From contig JAHEXN010000127.1 of assembly GCA_023252095.1 (NCBI GenBank), positions 1 through 8,972 of the forward strand: 8,972 nt of DNA, in the 5' to 3' direction. Below are positions 1 through 6,232 of this stretch, one piece after another (the stretch's first letter is position 1; the number at the start of each line of letters is the position of its first letter). The stretch comes from Actinomycetes bacterium (GTDB lineage Bacteria; Actinomycetota; Actinomycetes; Propionibacteriales; Nocardioidaceae). The translations under genes and the position numbers were made by a program. The notes under the pieces were generated by a model. It was not told the DNA's origin and searched no databases. It saw only the letters and a program-made list of their open reading frames with translations.

Positions 1-1
1 G

Positions 2-715
2 GCCGCCGCTCCCGAGGGTGTCGAGGTCGTCGACCAGCACCGTGAGCTCGCGGTCATCGCCGTCCAGGGCCCGCAGAGCGACGAGGTGCTCACGGCGCTC
101 GGTCTCCCCGTCGACCACGAGTACATGTCGTTCGAGGCGGGCTCGATCGGCGGACACGAGTTCACGGTCTGCCGCACGGGCTACACGGGGGAGCGCGGCT
201 ACGAGCTCGTCGTCCCTGCAGCCGGCGCCGGCGCCGTGTGGGACGCGGTCCTCGCCGCCGGCGAGCCTCACGGCATCGCGCCCGCCGGGCTCGGAGCACG
301 CGACACCCTGCGCACCGAGATGGGCTATCCGCTGCACGGCCACGAGCTGTCGACCGAGATCAGCCCCGTCATGGCCCGCACGGGTTGGGCCGTCGGCTGG
401 AGCAAGCCGGAGTTCTGGGGCAAGGCAGCCCTCGAGCGCCAGCGCAGCGAGAAGACCGTGCGCACCCTGCGGGCCCTGCGGGCCGACGGTCGCGGCATCC
501 CGCGCCCCGGCATGGTCGTGCGCGACGCCGGCGGCTCGGCGATCGGCGAGATCACCTCCGGCACGTTCTCGCCCACCCTGCGCCAGGGCATCGGCCTGGC
601 CCTGCTCGACCCCGGCGTGCCGGAAGGCGCGCAGGTCACGGTCGACGTGCGCAAGCGCTCCGAGGCGTTCACGGTGGTCAAGCCGCCGTTCGTGAACCCT
701 TCCACGAGCAGCTGA
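2..715 (+). CDS. gcvT: Aminomethyltransferase (glycine cleavage system T protein), 5' end outside the window
   Basis: This is the T protein of the glycine cleavage system. It takes the aminomethyl group carried on the lipoylated H protein and passes the one-carbon unit to tetrahydrofolate, releasing ammonia, in the cytoplasm. The reading frame is open from base 2 and ends at TGA 713-715, so about 237 C-terminal residues of a protein usually near 365 are visible. Family marks seen in order are the VQGP segment near 61-75, CRTGYTGERGYE (about 172-207), the GLGARDTLRTEMGYPLHGHEL stretch in two parts (about 289-348), and the C-terminal barrel with GEITSGTFSP (547-576). No frameshift is visible. 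The true start lies upstream; the GTG at 86 is internal and should not be taken as the start. The family assignment is firm. A folate-dependent GcvT paralogue such as YgfZ is less likely, because the GcvT-type arginine and glycine motifs are all present. Confidence 0.93.
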   Translation, partial: AAAPEGVEVVDQHRELAVIAVQGPQSDEVLTALGLPVDHEYMSFEAGSIGGHEFTVCRTGYTGERGYELVVPAAGAGAVWDAVLAAGEPHGIAPAGLGARDTLRTEMGYPLHGHELSTEISPVMARTGWAVGWSKPEFWGKAALERQRSEKTVRTLRALRADGRGIPRPGMVVRDAGGSAIGEITSGTFSPTLRQGIGLALLDPGVPEGAQVTVDVRKRSEAFTVVKPPFVNPSTSS

Positions 716-738
716 CCCAGCCCCTCTTCACCGACATC

Positions 739-743
739 GGGAG
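739..743 (+). promoter_or_regulatory. Ribosome binding site of the 66-residue small protein
   Basis: GGGAG lies six bases before ATG 750. It supports that start and argues that this short gene is translated. The gap after gcvT is only 34 bp, so co-transcription with gcvT is likely. Confidence 0.55.
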
Positions 744-749
744 TTCGAC

Positions 750-950
750 ATGACCTGGACCTGGAAGTACGAGGACTCCGACGGCAAGGACGCCGGCGTG
801 TCCGCCGAGTTCGAGGCGCGCGGAGACGCGGAGTCCTGGATCGGCGAGGCGTTCGCCGACCTGGCCGACGACGGGGTCGCGCAGGTGCGCCTGTTCGAGG
901 ACGCGAAGGAGATCTACGGGCCGATGTCGTTGAGCCCCGGGGAGGAGTGA
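750..950 (+). CDS. Small conserved-type acidic protein of unknown function
   Basis: This gene encodes 66 residues, starting MTWTWKYEDSDG and ending GPMSLSPGEE. It is acidic, with no cysteine, no signal peptide and no membrane segment. Visible traits are an N-terminal tryptophan-rich strand (W3, W5), a central DAESWIGEAFADLADDGV segment that looks helical, and a strand with VRLFED followed by YGPMSL. I recall similar short proteins annotated as hypothetical in other actinobacteria, but I cannot name a Pfam family or a function. The start is supported by a GGGAG Shine-Dalgarno sequence. Base composition matches the neighbours, and it follows gcvT by 34 bp on the same strand, so it is probably in that transcript. 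It ends 21 bp before the convergent DUF3043 gene. That it is a real gene is fairly sure; its role is unknown. Confidence 0.75.
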   Translation: MTWTWKYEDSDGKDAGVSAEFEARGDAESWIGEAFADLADDGVAQVRLFEDAKEIYGPMSLSPGEE

Positions 951-971
951 CCACGCCGACCAGCAGGCCGC

Positions 972-1541
972 TCAGTAGCGGGTCTTGAAGTCCTCGCCGC
1001 GCTTGATCGCGGGCTTCGGCAGGCGCAGGCGGCGGACCTGGCTGCTGCGCAGGACCGCGTACGACGTCGTGCCCTTGAACGACGTGACGTCGGGGAAGCG
1101 CTCACGCAGGCCCTTCTTCAGGCTGCGGATCAGCAGGATCTCGTCGAACAGCGTGCCGACGATCGTGAACGCCCACAGCGCCGACACGGTCGAGGTCACG
1201 GCCGCCGGGTTCAGGAACTGCCCGCCGACGGTCGTGAGCAGCAGCATGAAGACGAGGATCGGGAGCAGGAACTCGGCGATGTTGTGACGACGATCGACGT
1301 GGTCGCGCACGTAGGCCTTGACGGGTCCCTGGTCACGCGCCGGGAGGTAGTCGCCGCGGCCCGAGTTCAGCGCCTCGCGCTGCTTCGAGCGGATCTCCTG
1401 ACGACGGCGACGGTCCTGCTCGGCGCGCTGCTTGCGGGTCAGAGCCGGGCGACGCTCCTGACGACGGGCGGCCTCGGCCTCCTTGCGGCTCGGCGTGGGC
1501 CGGTTCTTGCGCTCGGGCGCGGGCGTCTGCTCGTCGGTCAC
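972..1541 (-). CDS. DUF3043 family membrane protein
   Basis: This is a 189-residue protein of the actinobacterial DUF3043 family, whose function is not established. Residues 1-60 are very rich in Arg, Lys, Glu and Gln, with repeated RRQE/RRRR-type clusters, and form a charged cytoplasmic tail. The family hallmark region follows with GRGDYLPARDQGPVKAYVRD (61-80) and then HVDRRHNIAEF. Two hydrophobic helices follow at about 91-109 and 117-138. A basic C-terminal segment ends the protein. It therefore looks like a two-pass inner membrane protein with both ends probably in the cytoplasm. Translation starts at GTG 1541-1539 and stops at TGA 974-972. A TAGGGT box six bases upstream of the GTG suggests a leaderless transcript. 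It is divergent from pspA. In M. tuberculosis a DUF3043 gene (Rv2206, from memory) lies next to the glycerate kinase gene, which fits the context here. Confidence 0.88.
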   Translation of the reverse strand: MTDEQTPAPERKNRPTPSRKEAEAARRQERRPALTRKQRAEQDRRRRQEIRSKQREALNSGRGDYLPARDQGPVKAYVRDHVDRRHNIAEFLLPILVFMLLLTTVGGQFLNPAAVTSTVSALWAFTIVGTLFDEILLIRSLKKGLRERFPDVTSFKGTTSYAVLRSSQVRRLRLPKPAIKRGEDFKTRY

Positions 1542-1547
1542 GGCGTC

Positions 1548-1553
1548 ACCCTA
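1548..1553 (-). promoter_or_regulatory. -10 box for the DUF3043 gene (leaderless type)
   Basis: Read on the minus strand this is TAGGGT, six bases before GTG 1541. A start site about seven bases downstream of a TANNNT box would fall on the first base of the start codon, giving a leaderless mRNA. No good -35 match is visible. An alternative reading is that the AGGG here acts as a Shine-Dalgarno sequence. Confidence 0.45.
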
Positions 1554-1609
1554 CCGAGCAGGCCCCATCGACCGGTCCAGGTGTCACACGCCGACTTCCT
1601 CGGGCCCCG

Positions 1610-1615
1610 TACGCT
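1610..1615 (+). promoter_or_regulatory. -10 box for pspA (leaderless type)
   Basis: TACGCT ends six bases before ATG 1622 and no Shine-Dalgarno sequence lies between them. This is the spacing expected if transcription starts on the A of the start codon. There is no clear -35 element, as is often the case in actinobacterial promoters. Confidence 0.5.
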
Positions 1616-1621
1616 GCTGTC

Positions 1622-2290
1622 ATGGGGCTGTGGGACCGGATGCGGGGCATCGCCCGCTCACGTCGTGACGCGGGCGACGAGGGCTGGAGCGAGCGTATGG
1701 CCACGACCGTGCGCGACCAGCAGGCCACGCTCGCGCAGCTGCGCCGGGCGCTCGCCGACCTCTCGGTCAACCGAAGCCGTGTCGAGCTCCAGCTGAACAA
1801 GCTGCGGCAGCAGGCCGCCCAGCTCGACGCCGCTGCGCAGGAACGAGTCGCCGCCGGCGACGACGAGGGTGCGCGGTCCGCCCTGTCCCGCAAGGTCACG
1901 ATGGAGAAGGCCATCGCCGACCTCGTCGACCGCCACGCGACCCTGCTGGCCGACGAGCAACGCCTCACCGGCACCGCCGACGAGGTGCAGACCCAGATCG
2001 ACGACTTCCGCATCCGCAAGGACACCCTCGTGGCCCGGGAGTCCGCCGCCACGGCGAAGACCGAGATGCACCGCATCAACCGCGACAACGGTGCGATCTC
2101 CGGTGACCTCGACGACGTCGAGCGCCACACGCGCGAGGCCGAGGCCACCGCCGCGGCCTACGACGAGCTCGCCGATCCCACCGACGCCGCAAGCTGGGAC
2201 CGTGCCTTCGGGGGCGGGTCCCTCGAGGGCGGAGCGTCGGACAACCTCGAGGAAGGTGGCACCCGTGGCCAGAAGTCGCTTCCGGAGTGA
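1622..2290 (+). CDS. pspA: PspA/IM30 family membrane-stress protein
   Basis: PspA/IM30 proteins are peripheral membrane proteins of the ESCRT-III-like superfamily. They assemble on the inner face of the cytoplasmic membrane and help keep it intact under stress. This one has 222 residues, within the usual range. It begins MGLWDRMRGIARSR, matching the amphipathic N-terminal helix that binds membranes. From about residue 25 to 185 it is almost entirely helical coiled coil, rich in Ala, Gln, Arg, Glu and Leu, with LSVNRSRVELQLNKLRQQA and the LSRK...EKAIADL core typical of the family. The C-terminal tail is Gly- and acid-rich (GGGSLEGGASDNLEEGG) and probably disordered. The N-terminal linker between helix 0 and the coiled coil looks shorter than in E. 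coli PspA. It heads the pspA-htpX-pspAB module, and its 3' end overlaps htpX by 26 bp. No PspF/PspB/PspC-type partner is in the window. Confidence 0.88.
   Translation: MGLWDRMRGIARSRRDAGDEGWSERMATTVRDQQATLAQLRRALADLSVNRSRVELQLNKLRQQAAQLDAAAQERVAAGDDEGARSALSRKVTMEKAIADLVDRHATLLADEQRLTGTADEVQTQIDDFRIRKDTLVARESAATAKTEMHRINRDNGAISGDLDDVERHTREAEATAAAYDELADPTDAASWDRAFGGGSLEGGASDNLEEGGTRGQKSLPE
2251..2256 (+). promoter_or_regulatory. Ribosome binding site that sets the htpX start
   Basis: GGAAGG, inside the 3' end of pspA, lies eight bases before GTG 2265. The open frame of htpX extends far upstream, so this site together with the family N-terminus (MARSRFR) decides the start and implies a 26-bp overlap with pspA. 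Confidence 0.7.
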
Positions 2291-3155
2291 CCGCGGCCTG
2301 ACGCTGCGGATGGGTGGCGTCAGCTTCGGCCTCGGCCTGCTCTACGTCGCGTTCGCCGCCGTGCTCATCACGGTCATGGACGGGTCGGTCATCGCCCTCG
2401 TCATCGTGCTCGGCATCGGTTGGGGGCAGTGGTACTTCTCCGACACCCTCGCCCTGAAGTCCATGCGGGCCAAGGTCGTCGAGCCGCACCAGGCACCCGA
2501 GCTGCACGCCATGATCGACCGGCTCTGTGCCCTGGCCGACATGCCCAAGCCGCGTGTGGCGGTGGCCGAGACCGACATCCCGAACGCCTTCGCCACCGGC
2601 CGCACGCCGAACCACTCGGCCGTCTGCGTCACGACCGGCATCCTGCAGCGCCTCACGGCCGAGGAGCTGGAGGGCGTCCTCGCCCACGAGCTCGCCCACG
2701 TGGCCAACCGGGACGTCACGGTCATGACCGTCGCGTCGACCCTCGGCATCCTCGCCGGGTTCATCACCCGCTGGGGCATGTACTTCGGGGGCCGGAACAA
2801 CAACCGCAACGGCGCGGTCGGCTTCCTGATCGTGTTCGTGGTCAGTCTCGTCGTCTACGCCATCAGCTTCGTGCTGACCCGCTCGCTGTCGCGGTACCGC
2901 GAGCTCAGCGCCGACCGCTCCGGCGCCTACATCACGGGCAAGCCGTCGCAGCTGGCCTCGGCGCTCAGCAAGATCTCGGGCGACATGGCCCGCATCCCGT
3001 CCCGCGACCTGCGCGACACCGGTGCCGTCAGCGCCTTCTTCTTCGCGCCGGCGCTCAACCGTGACTCGGTCTCGGCCATGTTCTCGACCCACCCGCCGCT
3101 CGAGAAGCGCATCGCGCAGCTGCAGCAGATCAGCCGCGAGCTCGGCGAGCACTGA
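2265..3155 (+). CDS. htpX: HtpX-type M48 membrane zinc metalloprotease
   Basis: HtpX is an integral membrane endopeptidase of family M48 that degrades damaged membrane proteins, with its active site facing the cytoplasm. The 296-residue product has hydrophobic helices at about 14-38 and 41-57, a cytoplasmic catalytic domain, and two further hydrophobic stretches at about 151-168 and 184-205. The zinc site is complete: H141-E-L-A-H145 gives two ligands and the catalytic Glu142, and E213 in RYRELSADR is the expected third ligand. The conserved IPNAFATG (105-112) and the C-terminal FSTHPPLEKRIAQL are also present. The start chosen is GTG 2265, which gives MARSRFRSDRGLT, the usual actinobacterial HtpX N-terminus, and has a good Shine-Dalgarno sequence. 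The longer upstream frame only shadows pspA. The stop codon overlaps the pspAB start (TGATG), so the two are probably translationally coupled. Confidence 0.95.
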   Translation: MARSRFRSDRGLTLRMGGVSFGLGLLYVAFAAVLITVMDGSVIALVIVLGIGWGQWYFSDTLALKSMRAKVVEPHQAPELHAMIDRLCALADMPKPRVAVAETDIPNAFATGRTPNHSAVCVTTGILQRLTAEELEGVLAHELAHVANRDVTVMTVASTLGILAGFITRWGMYFGGRNNNRNGAVGFLIVFVVSLVVYAISFVLTRSLSRYRELSADRSGAYITGKPSQLASALSKISGDMARIPSRDLRDTGAVSAFFFAPALNRDSVSAMFSTHPPLEKRIAQLQQISRELGEH

Positions 3156-3721
3156 TGGGATTCTTCGACTCGCTGCTCGGCCGGAGCAAGCCGCCGCAGG
3201 CCGACCTCGACATCCTCTTCCAGGTGCCGCAGGCCGTCATCTCGCTCGAGACCCAAGGCTTCACGTTCACCGGCACCGGAGGTGTCTGCTTCCGCGACGT
3301 CGAGGGCAACGCCGACAACGTCTCGATCGACGAGGCCGAGCAGCTCGTCCGCCTCGACGGCAGCGCCACGGTCGAGCGCAGCGACGACGCGTTCGGATTC
3401 CACTGGATCTCGGTCACCCGGCCCGACGACGCACCCGGCCTCTGCACCGACCTGCACGCGGTCAACTCCGGTCTCGACCAGGCCGGGTTCGGCAGCTCGC
3501 TGCTGTGCTCGACGGTGGTCTTCACCACCCCGGCCGGGGGTCGCCTGGGGCTCGTCTACCTGTTCAAGCGCGGCACCTTCTACCCCTTCGCGCCGATCGG
3601 TGACCAGAAGCGCGACAACGCCGTCGAGCTGCAGGTCCGCGGCATCGTCGGCAACGACGTGCCGGTCGAGGCCGACCTGACCCGGTGGCTGGCGCTGTGG
3701 GGCGCACCGCACCTGTCCTGA
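3155..3721 (+). CDS. pspAB: PspA-associated protein PspAB
   Basis: The 188-residue product matches the PspAB family as I recall it: actinobacterial soluble proteins encoded beside pspA and htpX, whose biochemical role is not known. Typical features seen are the N-terminus MGFFDSLLGRSKPP, the LCTDLHAVNSGLDQAGFG segment (about 106-123), the RGTFYPFAPIGDQKRDNA stretch (about 148-165), and the C-terminal DLTRWLALWGAP. It has no signal peptide and no membrane helix, so a cytoplasmic or membrane-associated partner is likely. Its ATG overlaps the htpX stop by one base (TGATG), and no strong Shine-Dalgarno sequence is visible, so it probably depends on re-initiation after htpX. A role in tuning HtpX or PspA is inferred from the gene order alone. 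Confidence 0.88.
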   Translation: MGFFDSLLGRSKPPQADLDILFQVPQAVISLETQGFTFTGTGGVCFRDVEGNADNVSIDEAEQLVRLDGSATVERSDDAFGFHWISVTRPDDAPGLCTDLHAVNSGLDQAGFGSSLLCSTVVFTTPAGGRLGLVYLFKRGTFYPFAPIGDQKRDNAVELQVRGIVGNDVPVEADLTRWLALWGAPHLS

Positions 3722-3736
3722 GCCACGGTGTCCTTG

Positions 3737-3742
3737 TAGGTT
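3737..3742 (+). promoter_or_regulatory. -10 box for the aspartate aminotransferase gene (leaderless type)
   Basis: TAGGTT ends seven bases before GTG 3750 and there is no Shine-Dalgarno sequence before that GTG. This spacing fits a leaderless transcript starting at the GTG and argues against the in-frame TTG at 3741, which overlaps the box. A clear -35 element is not seen. Confidence 0.45.
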
Positions 3743-3749
3743 GAGTGAC

Positions 3750-5018
3750 GTGAGCCTCACGTCACTGACGACCGACGAGCTGTCCGCCTTCAAGGCCGAG
3801 CAGGAGGCTGCGTACGCGGCCCTGGGATCGGCCGGTCTCAAGCTCGACATCACGCGGGGCAAGCCCTCGCCCGAGCAGCTCGACCTCGCGTCGGGCCTGC
3901 TGTCGCTGCCCGGCGACGACTACCGCGCGGCCGACGGCACCGACACCCGCAACTACGGCGGGCTGCACGGCCTGCCGGAGCTGCGCAGCATCTTCGCCGA
4001 GCTCCTCGGCCTGCCGGTCGAGCAGCTGCTGGCCGCCGACAACGCCAGCCTGGCCCTCATGCACGACACGCTCGTGTTCGCGCTGCTGCACGGCACGCCG
4101 GAGTAGCCCACGCCGTGGGCCGGCCAGGACATCGCGTTCCTGTGCCCGTCACCGGGCTACGACCGGCACTTCGCACTCGCCGAGCACCTCGGCTTCCGAC
4201 TCATCCCGATCGACCTTCACGACGACGGCCCGGACGTCGCCCAGGTCAGGCAGCACGCCGCAGACCCGGCGGTCAAGGGCATCTGGATCGTGCCCACGTA
4301 CGCGAACCCGTCGGGGGCCGTCGTCAGCGAGGCGGTCGCCGCCGAGCTCGCCTCGATCGAGACCGGCGCGCCGGACTTCCGCATCTACTGGGACAACGCC
4401 TACGCGGTGCACCACCTGACGCAGGAGCGCGTCAAGACCCCCGACATCGTGGGGCTCTCGTCGGCCGCCGGGCACCCGAACCGCCCGCTCGTCTTCGCCT
4501 CGACGTCGAAGATCACGTTCGCCGGCTCCGGCGTCTCGTTCCTGGGGGGCTCGCCCGAGAACGTCGCCTGGTACCTGAAGCACCTCCAGGTCCGCACGAT
4601 CGGCCCCGACAAGGTCAATCAGCTGCGGCACGTGCGTCTGTTGCGCGACGCCGACGGCGTGCTGGCCCTGATGGACCAGCACCGCGAGGTCCTCGCGCCG
4701 AAGTTCGCCATCGTGGAGCGCGTGCTCTCCGATCGCCTCGGCGAGCACGACGTCGCCACCTGGACGCAGCCGCGTGGTGGGTACTTCGTCAGCCTCGACG
4801 TGACCGACGGCACGGCGAACCGGGTCGTGCAGCTCGCGAAGGACATCGGCCTGGCGCTCACGCCAGCAGGGTCGTCGTTCCCGTACAAGACCGACCCGCG
4901 CGACCGCAACATCCGCATCGCGCCGTCCTTCCCGTCGTTGCCTGACCTCGAGGCGGCCATGGAGGCCCTCGCCACCTGCGTGCTGCTCGCGGCGGCCGAG
5001 AAGGCGCTCGCGGCCTGA
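3750..5018 (+). pseudogene. Aspartate aminotransferase (Rv3722c-like, PF12897 type) interrupted by an in-frame amber codon
   Basis: The frame encodes a PLP-dependent aminotransferase of about 422 residues, broken by one TAG at 4104-4106 (codon 119). Before it are DITRGKPSPEQLDL and GTDTRNYGGLHGLPELR. After it the same frame continues without a further stop through CPSPGYDRHF, the NPSG turn (4308-4319), DNAYAVHHL, the PLP Schiff-base lysine in STSKITFAG (codon 254), GPDKVNQLRH, and the C-terminal RIAPSFP with the substrate-carboxylate arginine. The family includes the M. tuberculosis enzyme Rv3722c, which transfers the amino group between aspartate and 2-oxoglutarate. Total length and spacing are normal, so nothing is deleted. 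In the mycobacterial protein, as I remember it, the stop position aligns with a serine before PxPW, so TCG to TAG is the simplest origin. A recent nonsense mutation, a sequencing error or amber suppression are all possible. The 118-residue N-terminal piece cannot bind PLP covalently. The start was chosen from the -10 spacing. Confidence 0.82.
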
Positions 5019-5019
5019 C

Positions 5020-6144
5020 ATGAGGGTGCTCGTCGCGCCCGACAAGTTCGCCGGCACGCTGAGTGCCGCCGAGGCCGCCGCGGCGATCGCGGAGGGCTGG
5101 AACCGGCATGCGCCGGCCGACGTCGTCACGTGCCTGCCCGTCGCCGACGGCGGGCCGGGCTTCTCCAGCGTGCTGGCCGAAGCCCTCGGTGGTCGGGTCG
5201 AGGCCGTCACGGTGCGCGGTCCGCTCGGCACGCCGGTGCCCGTGGGCCTGGTCGTGACCACGGGTGCCGATGGTGCGGTCACGGTGCACCTGGAGTCGTC
5301 CCAGGCGTGCGGCCACGGCCTCGAGCCCGAGGTCGCGCCGCTGCGATCCTCCACGTTCGGCGTGGGCGAGGCACTGCGCGCCGCGCTCGACCTCCGACCG
5401 TCTCGTGTCGTCATCGGGCTGGGTGGCTCCGTCACCTCGGACGGCGGCGCAGGCCTCCTCGCCGCTCTCGGCGCCACCGCGGACGTCGACCTCGCCGGGG
5501 GACCGGATGCTCTGGACGGTGTCACGTGGGTCGACCTCTCCGCGGTCCGCGAGCGCGTGGACGGGGTCGAGCTCGTCGCCGCGATCGACGTTCGCGCGCC
5601 ACTGCTGGGCATGTTCGGTGCAGCACGGACCTTCGGCCCGCAGAAGGGCATGGACGACGAGCAGGTCTGGCGGGTCGACCGCGTGCTGGACGGTTTCGTC
5701 GACGCCGTGTGCGGCTCCGCCCCGTCCGAGCGCCGGATCGCCGAGGCTGACGGGGCGGGCGCCGCCGGGGGACTGGGGTTCGCCCTGGCCGTCCTGGGCG
5801 CCGAGCTCGTGGCCGGCACCCAGGTCGTGCTCGACGCGATCGGCATCGACGCCCACGTGGCCGCCGCTGACCTGGTGGTGACGGGGGAGGGCGCCTACGA
5901 CATCACCTCGCGCTCCGGCAAGACCGTCTTCGGGGTCGCCGAGGCGGCCGCGCGCCAGGCGCGGCCGTGCATCGTGCTGGCCGGCCGGGTCGACGTCGGC
6001 GCACGGGAGATGCGCGCGATGGGAGTGGAGTCCGCGTACGCGGTCGTCGACGCCGTGGGGGAGACGGCGGCACTCGAGGACGCGGCGACGCACCTGGCCG
6101 CACTCGCCGAGCGAGTCGCCCGCACGTGGTCGCCCTCGAGCTGA
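5020..6144 (+). CDS. glxK: Glycerate kinase (GlxK/GckA family, PF02595)
   Basis: This cytoplasmic enzyme phosphorylates glycerate with ATP, most likely at the 2-hydroxyl, feeding it into lower glycolysis or serine metabolism. The 374-residue length is normal. Family motifs seen in order are VLVAPDKFAGTLSA (3-16), ADGGPG (42-47), the glycine-rich GLGGSVTSDGGAGLLAALG (133-151), the FGAARTFGPQKG loop (199-210), GAGAAGGLGFAL (245-256) and TGEG (288-291). Two motifs differ from the textbook E. coli-type protein: ADGGPGF replaces ADGGEGT, and the segment after TGEG reads AYDITSRSGKT instead of the usual DxQSxxGK. I believe the first variant is common in actinobacteria. ATG 5020 lies one base after the aminotransferase stop, with no Shine-Dalgarno sequence, so translation is probably coupled to that gene and could suffer from its amber codon. 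Kinase family membership is sure; regiospecificity and exact substrate are inferred. Confidence 0.88.
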   Translation: MRVLVAPDKFAGTLSAAEAAAAIAEGWNRHAPADVVTCLPVADGGPGFSSVLAEALGGRVEAVTVRGPLGTPVPVGLVVTTGADGAVTVHLESSQACGHGLEPEVAPLRSSTFGVGEALRAALDLRPSRVVIGLGGSVTSDGGAGLLAALGATADVDLAGGPDALDGVTWVDLSAVRERVDGVELVAAIDVRAPLLGMFGAARTFGPQKGMDDEQVWRVDRVLDGFVDAVCGSAPSERRIAEADGAGAAGGLGFALAVLGAELVAGTQVVLDAIGIDAHVAAADLVVTGEGAYDITSRSGKTVFGVAEAAARQARPCIVLAGRVDVGAREMRAMGVESAYAVVDAVGETAALEDAATHLAALAERVARTWSPSS

Positions 6145-6155
6145 GGTCCGGCGCG

Positions 6156-6161
6156 TACGAT
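6156..6161 (+). promoter_or_regulatory. Candidate -10 box for erpA
   Basis: TACGAT matches the actinobacterial TANNNT consensus well and lies 76 bases before ATG 6238. It would give a leader of about 70 bases. The -35 region shows no good match. Inside the proposed leader, GTTGA (6196-6200) and TCAAC (6206-6210) form a small inverted repeat. Confidence 0.45.
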
Positions 6162-6227
6162 GGAGGGGACCGGGAACAGATCCGTGCGGAGCACGGTTGA
6201 CCCGATCAACACCTCGAACCCGACCGC

Positions 6228-6232
6228 AGGAG
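6228..6232 (+). promoter_or_regulatory. Ribosome binding site that sets the erpA start
   Basis: AGGAG lies five bases before ATG 6238. It selects this start over the in-frame ATG at 6160, which has no Shine-Dalgarno sequence, overlaps the candidate -10 box, and would add 26 residues not typical of the family. Confidence 0.75.

Larger units (their letters stand above)
1542..1621. promoter_or_regulatory. Divergent promoter region between the DUF3043 gene and pspA
   Basis: These 80 bp separate two head-to-head genes and carry a -10-like box for each: TAGGGT on the minus strand (1548-1553) and TACGCT on the plus strand (1610-1615). Each box ends six bases before its start codon. Between them lie two small symmetric sequences, GACCGGTC (1570-1577) and GTGTCACAC (1581-1589, odd centre). 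They could be an operator, but short palindromes are common in GC-rich DNA. I see no clear -35 box for either gene. Confidence 0.5.

Noticed and set aside
86..715. gcvT as a complete short gene starting at GTG 86
   Set aside because: The frame is open to the window edge and the residues before 86 belong to the GcvT fold, so the gene simply starts outside the window.
2076..3152. 358-codon open frame on the minus strand
   Set aside because: It is the exact antisense of htpX, whose zinc site and membrane helices are unambiguous.
3741..3749. TTG 3741 as the aminotransferase start
   Set aside because: It overlaps the TAGGTT -10-like box and has no Shine-Dalgarno sequence. GTG 3750 has the spacing expected for a leaderless start. 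The choice is likely but not certain.
4104..4106. UAG read as pyrrolysine, or selenocysteine insertion
   Set aside because: Selenocysteine uses UGA. Pyrrolysine needs dedicated genes not seen here, and the position is not catalytic in this family. Two neighbouring genes use TAG as a normal stop.
4115..4945. Separate 276-codon plus-strand gene after the amber codon
   Set aside because: It is out of frame with the aminotransferase, and its Arg/Pro-rich translation lacks motifs. The real coding frame continues after the TAG.
4149..5846. 565-codon open frame on the minus strand
   Set aside because: It is antisense to the aminotransferase and glycerate kinase. The translation is low-complexity Ser/Thr/Arg/Pro-rich with no motif.
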